Assembly: GCA_014138095.1 (NCBI GenBank)
Contig: JACGXE010000001.1
Coordinates: 372,001 to 436,000 of the forward strand
Reading direction: 5' to 3'
DNA from: Ochrobactrum sp. RH2CCR150
GTDB lineage: Bacteria > Pseudomonadota > Alphaproteobacteria > Rhizobiales > Rhizobiaceae
DNA length: 64,000 nt
Shown: positions 1-9,649 of the stretch, piece after piece
Layout of the letters: the number at the start of each line of letters is the position of its first letter
Numbering within the stretch: position 1 is the first letter of the stretch
Notes under the pieces: model-generated
What the model was told of the DNA's origin: nothing
Database searches by the model: none
What the model saw: only the letters and a program-made list of their open reading frames with translations
Position numbers and translations under genes: made by a program

Positions 1-1
1 G

Positions 2-805
2 GCAAAGATGATTCTGGAAATCGCCGTGGTGCTTCTTGGCGCATCAATCAGCGTCAGCGCGGTGATCGCGGCAGGTTCCGGCCTTATTCTTGGCATTGCC
101 TGTGTCGTGGTGGTGGCGATAGCCTTGAGCTATGGTATCGGGCGACTGCTGAAGCTGCCGCATCGCATGGCGGTGCTGGTGGCCTGCGGCAATTCGATTT
201 GCGGCAACTCGGCCATTGCGGCAACAGCGCCGGTCATCGGGGCTGAAAGCGAGGATGTTGCCGCCTCCATCGCTTTCACGGCAATTCTTGGTGTGGTCGT
301 GGTGTTGTGCCTACCGCTGCTGGTGCCGCTTCTTGGCTTGTCCCATACTCAGTATGGCGTGCTTGCAGGCTTGACGGTCTATGCCGTGCCGCAGGTGCTG
401 GCCGCGACGGCTCCCGTTGCGACGATTAGTGTGCAACTCGGCACGCTGGTCAAGCTGGTGCGGGTGCTGATGCTCGGTCCGGTTATTCTGGCTCTGGCTG
501 TCCTCGCGGGCAATAAGGACGCAGGCGCAAAGCCGGGCTTTTTCCAATTAGTGCCGTGGTTCATCCTAGGCTTTCTTGCAATGATGGCGTTGCACTCACT
601 GCATCTTATTCCGGAAACATTGCTGCCCGGTATTCAATATGCCTCGACGCTGCTCACCATCATTTCGATGGCCGCGCTTGGTCTTGGTGTTGATGTCCGC
701 TCTGTAGCGCAGGCTGGCGGGCGCGTGACGCTGACGGCGGTTCTTTCGCTCTTATCGCTTGGCATCATCAGTCTGGGACTGATTCATATGCTCGGGGTCA
801 TGTGA
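2..805 (+). CDS. YeiH/UPF0324-family putative sulfate exporter, 5' end outside window
   Basis: Integral membrane protein of the YeiH (UPF0324) family, whose members are annotated as putative sulfate exporters; the substrate is not proven for most of them. The window begins inside the gene: the reading frame is open from base 2, and the first Met (base 8) is internal because family members are about 330-350 residues and only about 267 are visible. Several hydrophobic helices are seen, with the family's GNSICGNSAIAA segment (about residues 63-74 of the visible part) and a glycine-rich C-terminal helix. Its last 40 or so bases recur upstream of the second Omp31-like gene. It converges with the first omp gene across a hairpin. 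Family call is firm; function is inferred. Confidence 0.85.
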   Translation, partial: AKMILEIAVVLLGASISVSAVIAAGSGLILGIACVVVVAIALSYGIGRLLKLPHRMAVLVACGNSICGNSAIAATAPVIGAESEDVAASIAFTAILGVVVVLCLPLLVPLLGLSHTQYGVLAGLTVYAVPQVLAATAPVATISVQLGTLVKLVRVLMLGPVILALAVLAGNKDAGAKPGFFQLVPWFILGFLAMMALHSLHLIPETLLPGIQYASTLLTIISMAALGLGVDVRSVAQAGGRVTLTAVLSLLSLGIISLGLIHMLGVM

Positions 806-819
806 GTTTGCGACGCAAA

Positions 820-855
820 AGATAGCCCTGCCGCAGTAAAATTGGCAGGGCATCT
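820..855. terminator. Hairpin between convergent yeiH-like and omp genes
   Basis: GCCCTGCC (825-832) pairs with GGCAGGGC (844-851), extended by AGAT/ATCT outside with a one-base bulge. It lies between two convergent genes and may terminate both. There is no long T-run on either side, so it is not a textbook intrinsic terminator. Confidence 0.5.
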
Positions 856-883
856 TCTAATGCGATTACAGTTTGTTGATGAA

Positions 884-1576
884 TTAGAATTTGTAGGCCA
901 CACCAAGGCGGATATCGTTGGTGGTTAGTTTTTGCTGGAGGGTCGTGCTGGCCATGCCTGTATCCAGATCGCGCTTACGAAAATCGGTATAGCGATATTC
1001 CAGGCGCAAAATGACATTGTCGGTTGCCGCATAATCGACACCGCCGCCAATCGTCCAGCCAGTCTGTGTTTTCTTTTGCGTCAGCGATCTTTGTGACGAT
1101 GGATTTGTCGACGTCACAGAAAGCGTATCCTTGATACTACCGAAAGCCACGCCGCCAGCGATATAGGGCATGAAGCGATTAATCGCATAACCTATGCGGG
1201 GACGTATGGCGCCCGACCACTGTAGGTCCGTTTTGACCGAGGCAGTTGTGGTCGGATCGCTCCCAATGCCGGTTCTATTGATTTCAGCACCTGAAAAGTC
1301 ACCATCTATGCCCAGAATGACATTGTTCCCGACGTCAAAATTATATCCTGCATAGATGCCTCCTAAAAAGCCCCTGGGGCGCAAATCGCCAATCATCGGC
1401 GAAAATTTGGTCTTCCCAAATCCGTAGCCAACTTGGCCTCCGATATAGCCGCCACTCCAATTGAATGAGCTTAAGATAGGCATTGGTTCAGGCTCGACGA
1501 TAACATCGGCGGCATTGGCGTGAGCAGCCACAATTGTCATTATGCCAGCAATGCCTGTAAGAATTTTTATATTCAT
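884..1576 (-). CDS. Omp25/Omp31-family outer membrane beta-barrel protein (copy 1)
   Basis: Small outer membrane protein (230 residues) of the Brucella/Bartonella Omp25-Omp31 (hemin-binding, porin-like) family. A signal peptide covers about residues 1-22 with cleavage likely after HANA. The mature part begins near ADVIVEPEP and enters a barrel with alternating aromatic and glycine strands (GGYIGGQVGYGF, GFLGGIYAGYNF, RLEYRYTDF). It ends in Phe (GVAYKF), as expected for recognition by the Bam machinery. An AGGAG ribosome-binding site precedes the ATG. A second family member lies about 1.4 kb downstream in the same orientation and shares most strand motifs. Its upstream region is strikingly AT-rich. 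Omp25 versus Omp31 subfamily cannot be fixed without alignment. Confidence 0.88.
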   Translation of the reverse strand: MNIKILTGIAGIMTIVAAHANAADVIVEPEPMPILSSFNWSGGYIGGQVGYGFGKTKFSPMIGDLRPRGFLGGIYAGYNFDVGNNVILGIDGDFSGAEINRTGIGSDPTTTASVKTDLQWSGAIRPRIGYAINRFMPYIAGGVAFGSIKDTLSVTSTNPSSQRSLTQKKTQTGWTIGGGVDYAATDNVILRLEYRYTDFRKRDLDTGMASTTLQQKLTTNDIRLGVAYKF

Positions 1577-2209
1577 TGATATCTCCTAAAATATTACGTT
1601 AAAGCGGAAAGTCCTTTGGTATTTATTCTTTTATTTATGTATAAATAAAAGGTCAATTTGATGATAAATATTTAAAAATGAATAATGTAATAATTGTTTA
1701 TTATTATGATTTTGTTTTATGTTATTATATAATTTGATTTATAAATAATTATTAAGGTATAAAATGCTTTCGTCGGTTTTTTTATTTGTGTTGCGGAAAT
1801 GTATCTAAGTTATTTATATTTACTTAGCATTTATCTAAAGCGCGCATTGCGTGTACAGCATTTTGCCAGCGTTGGTTTGTTCGCATGTGCAGCATTAGAG
1901 CCGCTTCAAAACTGGTAAGGCAGTTTTCGCAGGTCGATATTCGATTGGATAACTTATCAGGCAGATCGTTGTGGAGTGTGGTTTCCCAAGGGTGGGGCAG
2001 TGCTACAGATGGTCCAGATACTTTGGGAAAGTTATCGCTTCTCCGAAACTTGCGCCTACATCGCAAACGTCCGCTTCTTTGATGATTTCGCCGCACAGCA
2101 CAGCGCATTTTCGGGAAATAACCAGGCAGGCGCTTTTATGCGTTTTCACCGCGCACTATCGTCATGGCGAAGGCAGGTGCGTTTATCACGCGATGAAGCT
2201 CCGCGCTCC
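1577..2209. other. Intergenic region, AT-rich then possible decayed sequence
   Basis: Bases 1577-1840 are very AT-rich and hold the promoter region of omp copy 1. Bases 1840-2209 are of ordinary composition and contain only short overlapping open frames with no recognisable domain or good ribosome-binding site. The region ends where the repeated yeiH tail begins. I see no gene that I would defend here; degraded coding sequence from the duplication is possible. Confidence 0.5.
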
Positions 2210-2252
2210 GCATCATCAGTCTGGGACTGATCCATATGCTGGGGGTATGTGA
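2210..2252 (+). repeat. Second copy of the 3' end of the yeiH-like gene
   Basis: GCATCATCAGTCTGGGACTG and the bases after it match the last codons of the yeiH-like gene (762-805) with two substitutions and one deletion, ending at the equivalent stop region. It has the same orientation and the same position relative to an omp gene (79 bp versus 63 bp from the omp stop), so it marks a tandem duplication of the yeiH tail plus omp gene. Confidence 0.85.
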
Positions 2253-2253
2253 C

Positions 2254-2293
2254 GGAAACAGCCCCGCCTCGGTGCGAGGACAGGGCTGTTTCC
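2254..2293 (-). terminator. Strong hairpin downstream of omp copy 2
   Basis: GGAAACAGCCC (2254-2264) pairs perfectly with GGGCTGTTTCC (2283-2293), and CCTC/GAGG can extend the pairing inside the loop. It lies directly beyond the stop codon of the leftward second omp gene and is a probable transcription terminator or 3' stabilising stem. Confidence 0.65.
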
Positions 2294-2314
2294 TGATGCA
2301 GATCAGATGTTCAA

Positions 2315-3022
2315 TCAGAACTTATAAGCGATGCCGAGACGAACATCGTTGGTTGACAGCTTTCCGCTGGCGTTGACGCTGGTATCGCCGACGTTGAAGT
2401 TGCGCTTGCCAAAATCGGTGTAGCGGTATTCAAGGCGCATAATAACATTGTCGGTTACGGCGTAGTCCGCACCGCCGCCAATGGTCCAGCCGGTCTGTAT
2501 TTTAGATTGGGACACAACCTTTTCACCCTGGAAATGCGCCCCGTCCTTTATATTGCCGAAAGCTGCACCGCCCGCGATGTAGGGCATAAAACGGTCAAGC
2601 GCGTAGCCGACACGCGCACGCGCCGCGCCGGACCACTGCAATTGCGTTTTGAAACTGGTGGGCTCATCGCCTCCTGTGGAGCCTGCCCTCTTGATCGCCG
2701 AACCGGCGAAATCACCATCGACACCGAGGATCAGGTTGGTTCCCGTATCAAAATTGTAACCGGCATAAATGCCTCCGAGGAAGCCATTCGAGCTGATTCC
2801 GTTTAATGCCGCTTTTTCCTCTTCTGACCGTGCCGAAAACTTGGAACTTCCCCAACCATAGCCGACCTGTCCGCCGACATAAGCGCCGCCCCAGTTGAAA
2901 GGAGTAGCAATGGGAACTGCCGGTGCGACAGGCGCCTCCGGAACAATGATATCTGTAGCATGAGCACTCGTGGCCATCAGAGCAAAAATGCCAGACGCAA
3001 TCATGGAAATTCTTGTACCCAA
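2315..3022 (-). CDS. Omp25/Omp31-family outer membrane beta-barrel protein (copy 2), TTG start
   Basis: Paralogue of the 884-1576 gene, 235 residues, with a signal peptide to about residue 23 (cleavage after SAHA) and the same barrel signatures (GGAYVGGQVGYGWG, NGFLGGIYAGYNF, RLEYRYTDF) and terminal AYKF. The start is read as TTG at 3022 because AGGAG lies 7 bases upstream of it, matching the position of the ATG in copy 1. The next ATG (3004) is too far from that site and would cut into the signal peptide. The copies differ mostly in loops, as expected for surface-exposed segments. Probably an outer membrane porin-like or hemin-binding protein; the exact role is unknown. Confidence 0.87.
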   Translation of the reverse strand: MGTRISMIASGIFALMATSAHATDIIVPEAPVAPAVPIATPFNWGGAYVGGQVGYGWGSSKFSARSEEEKAALNGISSNGFLGGIYAGYNFDTGTNLILGVDGDFAGSAIKRAGSTGGDEPTSFKTQLQWSGAARARVGYALDRFMPYIAGGAAFGNIKDGAHFQGEKVVSQSKIQTGWTIGGGADYAVTDNVIMRLEYRYTDFGKRNFNVGDTSVNASGKLSTNDVRLGIAYKF

Positions 3023-3154
3023 AATATTTCTCCTAAATATAACAAAGCAAGTATAAGCAACAGCCGCAGATAAAACGAATATAATGAAGAGTCAATTTAA
3101 TTTAAGAACTAATTAAAATAAAACAATTGCGTATAATATTGAAAAACAAAAAGA

Positions 3155-3180
3155 AAAAGCCCGCTATAAAGCGGGCTTTT
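3155..3180 (-). terminator. Intrinsic terminator of rpsA
   Basis: AAAAGCCCGC (3155-3164), a six-base loop TATAAA, then GCGGGCTTTT (3171-3180). Read on the minus strand it is a GC stem followed by a T-run, 27 bp past the rpsA stop. Confidence 0.9.
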
Positions 3181-3206
3181 CCATGTTTGCAAGAAGGGAG
3201 AAAAGA

Positions 3207-4907
3207 TTAGTTCTTTTCCTGCTTCTTCAGAGCGGCACCGAGGATGTCGCCGAGCGAAGCGCCGGAGTCGGTCGAACCGTACTGAGCGACAGCTTCTTTT
3301 TCTTCAGCGATTTCGAGCGCCTTGATCGAGACCTGCAGCTTGCGGGTCTTCTTGTCGAAAGCGATGACGCGAGCGTCAACCTTCTGACCGACCGTGAAGC
3401 GTTCCGGACGCTGTTCTTCGCGATCACGCGAAAGATCCGAACGGCGGATGAAGCTATCCAGGTCGTGATCGACCAGGCGAACTTCGAGGCCACCATCGGT
3501 AACAGCAGTCACTTCGCAGGTTACAACGGCGTTCTTGCGCAGTTCGCCCGAAGCTGCTGCTTCGCCGACCTTGTCGCCGGAAAGCTGCTTGATGCCAAGC
3601 GAGATGCGTTCCTTGTCGATGTCGACGTCGAGAACGACAGCCTTGACCACTTCGCCCTTGTTGTACTCTTCGATAACCTGTTCGCCTGGACGGTTCCAGT
3701 CGAGATCGGAGAGGTGAACCATGCCGTCAACGTCGCCGTCGAGACCAATGAACAGGCCGAATTCGGTCTTGTTCTTGACTTCGCCTTCAACAACGGTGCC
3801 GGTCGGGTACTTCTGAGCGAAGGTCGTCCACGGATTGTCGAGGGTCTGCTTGAGGCCGAGCGAGATACGGCGCTTGACCGGATCAACTTCGAGCACAACG
3901 ACTTCGACTTCCTGAGTGGTGGAGAGAATCTTGCCCGGATGGACATTCTTCTTGGTCCACGACATTTCGGAAACGTGGATGAGGCCTTCGATGCCCGGCT
4001 CGATTTCCACGAATGCACCGTAGTCGGTGATGTTCGTGACAGTGCCGGTGATCTTTTTGCCGATCGGGTACTTCGCGCCGATGCCATCCCAAGGATCGCT
4101 CTCGAGCTGCTTCATGCCGAGCGAGATACGATGGGTTTCCTGGTTGATGCGGATGATCTGCACCTTGACCGTCTGGCCGATGGTGAGGATTTCCGACGGA
4201 TGGTTGACGCGGCGCCATGCCATGTCGGTAACGTGCAGGAGACCGTCGATGCCGCCGAGGTCAACGAACGCACCATAATCGGTGATGTTTTTGACGACGC
4301 CTTCAACGACCTGACCTTCTTCAAGGTTCTGGACGATTTCCGAACGCTGTTCCGCACGGCTCTCTTCAAGAACGGTACGACGCGAGACAACGATGTTGCC
4401 ACGACGCTTGTCCATCTTGAGGATTTCGAACGGCTGCGGGACGTGCATGAGCGGGGTGACGTCGCGGATCGGACGGATGTCGACCTGCGAACGCGGCAGG
4501 AAGGCAACAGCGCCGTCGAGGTCGACGGTGAAACCACCCTTGACCTGATTGAAGATCACGCCGTCGACGCGCTCGCCATTGGCGAACTTCTGCTCGAGCT
4601 TGACCCAGCTTTCTTCACGACGTGCTTTTTCGCGCGAGAGAACAGCTTCGCCGAGAGCGTTTTCGATACGCTCGACGTAAACTTCAACTTCATCGCCCGG
4701 CTTCAGCGTGCCGTCTTTGCCCTTTGCGCCGAATTCCTTCAGCGGTACGCGGCCTTCGACCTTCAGACCGGCGTCGATGATCGCCATGTCCTTTTCGATG
4801 GCGACGATGCGGCCCTTGACGACATAGCCTTCAGCAAGATCGTTTTGCGCGAAGGATTCTGCCAGCAGGGACTCGAAATCTGCGCGGGAGGGGTTGGATT
4901 GAGACAT
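3207..4907 (-). CDS. rpsA: 30S ribosomal protein S1
   Basis: Ribosomal protein S1, 566 residues, which binds mRNA on the 30S subunit and helps start translation of weakly structured or weak-SD messages. Six successive S1 (OB-fold) domains can be followed, with repeated motifs such as VKNITDYGAFVDLGGIDGLL, VTNITDYGAFVEIEPGIEGL and VKNKTEFGLFIGLDGDVDGM. The frame is open further upstream, but the start is set at MSQSNPSRADFESLL (4907), which has AGGAG 9 bases before it and matches the family N-terminus. It lies downstream of aroA-cmk in the same direction, a gene order common in alphaproteobacteria, with 268 bp between cmk and rpsA that contain a degenerate intergenic repeat. Confidence 0.98.
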   Translation of the reverse strand: MSQSNPSRADFESLLAESFAQNDLAEGYVVKGRIVAIEKDMAIIDAGLKVEGRVPLKEFGAKGKDGTLKPGDEVEVYVERIENALGEAVLSREKARREESWVKLEQKFANGERVDGVIFNQVKGGFTVDLDGAVAFLPRSQVDIRPIRDVTPLMHVPQPFEILKMDKRRGNIVVSRRTVLEESRAEQRSEIVQNLEEGQVVEGVVKNITDYGAFVDLGGIDGLLHVTDMAWRRVNHPSEILTIGQTVKVQIIRINQETHRISLGMKQLESDPWDGIGAKYPIGKKITGTVTNITDYGAFVEIEPGIEGLIHVSEMSWTKKNVHPGKILSTTQEVEVVVLEVDPVKRRISLGLKQTLDNPWTTFAQKYPTGTVVEGEVKNKTEFGLFIGLDGDVDGMVHLSDLDWNRPGEQVIEEYNKGEVVKAVVLDVDIDKERISLGIKQLSGDKVGEAAASGELRKNAVVTCEVTAVTDGGLEVRLVDHDLDSFIRRSDLSRDREEQRPERFTVGQKVDARVIAFDKKTRKLQVSIKALEIAEEKEAVAQYGSTDSGASLGDILGAALKKQEKN

Positions 4908-5038
4908 ATATACTCCTGATGCATCCGGAAAATTCATCGGATGCGGCGCCGGGGGTTCGTGTTGTACACTGTCCGACCTCGGCTCCGTCTTTGCAGACAA
5001 CCGGCGCGTGGAACGCGAAGTCAGACTATTCATTATTC

Positions 5039-5086
5039 GGCACGACCTTTCTCGAAAACCGTTTTACAGCTTTCGAGGCCATGTTC
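5039..5086. repeat. Degenerate copy of the CGAAAACCGTTTCACACTTT intergenic repeat
   Basis: CTCGAAAACCGTTTTACAGC followed by TTTCGAGG resembles the better preserved copies at 41189-41236 and 54361-54406, with several substitutions. It lies in the cmk-rpsA spacer. Confidence 0.55.
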
Positions 5087-5175
5087 TATCAGAGCAGCCT
5101 ATATAGGGCCGATCTGGCATTTTTCCAGCATTTCCGGGGCAAATTCAGCTCAAAGAGCCGTAAAAAGCCTGATCA

Positions 5176-7551
<2,376 letters not shown>

Positions 7552-7947
7552 GTGGCAAAAGCTGAACTTGGTACCAAGCGCATCGACCCGGAAACGGGCA
7601 AGAAGTTTTACGATCTGAATCGCGATCCGATCGTTTCGCCTTACACCGGCATCTCCTATCCGCGTTCCTATTTCGACGCGAATGCAGAAGCCCGCGTCGT
7701 TGAAGAGGAAGCCGAAGAGGAAGAACTGGATACGGCAATGGAAAAGCCGGATTTCGTTTCTCTCGAGGATGCCGACGACGAAGCAAAGGGCAGCGGCGAC
7801 GATCTGCCGGATATGGGCGACGACGACGATGACGTCGATCTGGGTGACGACGATGACGACACCTTCCTTGAAGAAGAGGAAGACGAGGACGACGATATGT
7901 CGGGTATCCTCGGCGGTGGCGTCGGCGGCGACGACGAAGAAGGCTGA
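7552..7947 (+). CDS. TIGR02300/FYDLN acid domain protein
   Basis: Conserved alphaproteobacterial protein of unknown function, 131 residues. The N-terminal 45 residues hold the family signature KKFYDLNRDPIVSPYTG, followed by an extremely acidic tail with runs of Asp and Glu (for example GDDDDDVDLGDDDDD) that is probably disordered. The start is GTG at 7552, with GAGG seven bases upstream. A clear intrinsic terminator follows. Its position between aroA (divergent) and tRNA-Ala is the usual context in Brucella and rhizobia. Unusually low-pI proteins of this kind may bind nucleic-acid-binding proteins, but nothing here shows this. Confidence 0.92.
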   Translation: MAKAELGTKRIDPETGKKFYDLNRDPIVSPYTGISYPRSYFDANAEARVVEEEAEEEELDTAMEKPDFVSLEDADDEAKGSGDDLPDMGDDDDDVDLGDDDDDTFLEEEEDEDDDMSGILGGGVGGDDEEG

Positions 7948-7984
7948 TCCTTCGGGAATCGCTTCGAATTTTTGGAATTGCAGA

Positions 7985-8016
7985 AAGGGCAGCCCAGCGG
8001 GCTGCCCTTCTTTTTT
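7985..8016 (+). terminator. Intrinsic terminator after the FYDLN protein
   Basis: AAGGGCAGCCC, a three-base loop AGC, then GGGCTGCCCTT and TCTTTTTT. A perfect 11-bp stem with a T-run, 38 bp after the stop. Confidence 0.95.
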
Positions 8017-8193
8017 GGCGTGGAAGTGGACGCTTTCCACAACCTCCGGCGGCGGATACGGTCATTCGGCAAATTATTTTCGCAGATGTGAAAAGAGTTG
8101 CGATTTAGCTCTTGATCTTCTGGCAAACGCCATTTAATAAGCCGCCACACCGGGCAGCAAGTTCTGCCTGGCCCACCTCGAAAGAGGTCTGAT

Positions 8194-8269
8194 GGGGCCA
8201 TAGCTCAGCTGGGAGAGCGCCTGCATGGCATGCAGGAGGTCAGCGGTTCGATCCCGCTTGGCTCCACCA
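8194..8269 (+). tRNA. tRNA-Ala (anticodon GGC)
   Basis: 76-nt cloverleaf with encoded CCA. The acceptor GGGGCCA pairs with TGGCTCC (one G-T pair), the D arm GCTCAGCTGGGAGAGC is present, and the anticodon stem CCTGC/GCAGG encloses loop ATGGCAT with anticodon GGC. The T arm contains GGTTCGATCC. It reads GCC and GCU alanine codons. Confidence 0.97.
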
Positions 8270-8407
8270 AATTCCCCCTTGAATGAACAATCCGCTATTT
8301 CTTTCCGCCAGCGAAAGTCCTGATGGTCGCGCTGTAATTTTCGTTCAATTTTTGCCCGCAAGTTCAATTCATGCTCGACTTTATCGCGGAAGCATATACT
8401 GACATAT

Positions 8408-9535
8408 ATGTTCGAGTATTTTCGCGATGTCATTCAAATGAAGCGGCTTCCAGATTTCGACGGTCTTCGATTTTTATTGTGTGTGGGAATCGCGATTTTC
8501 CATTATTCTTTTCGGATGCCCATCCGGAACGATGGGATACATTCGGTTATATTAACGTTTACTTATTTTACCGATGTCTTTTTCATCCTGTCTGGATTGT
8601 TCCTTGCATTGCGCTCAAATTATGATTGGAATTCCGTCCGTTACGTATCTTTCGTTGGCAAACGGCTTGCGCGGATTTATCCGTTGCACGTGGCCGCCTT
8701 TTCCTGCTTCGCCCTGATGTCGATCCTTGCGGCGACAGGGCTGTTTCACCCATCGATACCGCCAAACATGAATTGGCGTGACGGGCTGGCTCAATTGCTG
8801 CTCGTGCATAACTGGGGGTTGGGAAAGAGCTTTTCCTATAATTATGTCAGCTGGTCTCTTAGCGCCTTGTTACTGATGTATCTGTGCTTCCCGCTGTTCG
8901 ACAGGCTCTGCAAGCGTTTTGGCGATGGGATGCTTGTTCTGGTCGCTGTGGCTCTGCTTGGCGGTGAATATGTGGCGCGGGTTTTGGACACGCCCTCACT
9001 GACCCGGGTGCAATTTGCCGATCTTGGTGTTTTCCGCGTCTTGCCGTCCTTTCTATTCGGCATGTGGCTGGCGCGGCAGAAGCATGCCAATCTGCCGAAG
9101 ACCTTTATCAAGCTTGCTCTGGCGGCCTGTCTGGTAATCTTCCTGTTTTATCATCCGAAAAGCGGAATACCGGACACCCCAACGCTTGAAGGGCCGTGGC
9201 GGCTCGTCTTTCTCTATTTCAGCGTCTATGTGCTTTTCGCCGCCAGTCGCCAGAATCTCTACACGCCGCTGCAATGGAGCGGCTTTGTGAAGATGTCGCG
9301 CTACAGTTTCGGCATTTTCATTCTTCACCCACTGGTCGGCGTGGTATTTTTCAAGCTGGTTCCTGACGGCTGGGGGCAAACGACCATAAGCGCAATTGTG
9401 CTGATGAGCTTGGCTGTCCTGGCCAGTATCGTTACTGCTGTCGTTGCATGGAATATGTTTGAAAATCCGATCCATCGCTGGGCGGTGCGGCGCATCGATA
9501 TGTGGGCGGACAATAGAACGAAAACACAAGAGTGA
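8408..9535 (+). CDS. Acyltransferase-3 family membrane protein (OafA/YrhL type)
   Basis: Multi-pass inner membrane O-acyltransferase, 375 residues, of the family that acetylates surface polysaccharides, LPS, Nod factors or peptidoglycan. The N-terminus has the family motif around FDGLRFLLCVGIAIFHYSFR, containing the catalytic-type His, and RLARIYPLHVAAF follows near residue 90. About ten hydrophobic helices can be seen. The start may be 8408 or the Met at 8438 just before the FDGLR motif. Base composition is less GC-rich than its neighbours, and it stands alone between tRNA-Ala and the leucine catabolism block, so acquisition by transfer is possible. The acceptor cannot be told from sequence. 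Confidence 0.88.
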   Translation: MFEYFRDVIQMKRLPDFDGLRFLLCVGIAIFHYSFRMPIRNDGIHSVILTFTYFTDVFFILSGLFLALRSNYDWNSVRYVSFVGKRLARIYPLHVAAFSCFALMSILAATGLFHPSIPPNMNWRDGLAQLLLVHNWGLGKSFSYNYVSWSLSALLLMYLCFPLFDRLCKRFGDGMLVLVAVALLGGEYVARVLDTPSLTRVQFADLGVFRVLPSFLFGMWLARQKHANLPKTFIKLALAACLVIFLFYHPKSGIPDTPTLEGPWRLVFLYFSVYVLFAASRQNLYTPLQWSGFVKMSRYSFGIFILHPLVGVVFFKLVPDGWGQTTISAIVLMSLAVLASIVTAVVAWNMFENPIHRWAVRRIDMWADNRTKTQE

Positions 9536-9604
9536 TGCGCTGACACGACGCATGAGTCTGAAAAGCATGGACCTGTCGGGAAGTCTATTTTAGAAAACTC
9601 TGAC

Positions 9605-9635
9605 GACGCAGCCCGCGACCGGCTATGGCTGCGTC
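9605..9635 (+). terminator. Stem-loop between the acyltransferase and aacS genes
   Basis: GACGCAGCC (9605-9613) and GGCTGCGTC (9627-9635) form a 9-bp stem with a 13-base loop, followed by TGTTT. It ends only five bases before the GGGAGG ribosome-binding site of the next gene, so it may terminate the upstream transcript or affect initiation downstream. Confidence 0.45.
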
Positions 9636-9649
9636 TGTTTCAGGGAGGA

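Noticed and set aside
3183-4919. Long open frame (578 codons) opposite rpsA
   Set aside because: It is the antisense shadow of a GC-rich ribosomal protein gene; no ribosome-binding site or known domain, and rpsA is unmistakable.
8194-9535. Genomic island at tRNA-Ala
   Set aside because: No integrase and no duplicated tRNA end on the far side of the acyltransferase gene, so island insertion is not supported.
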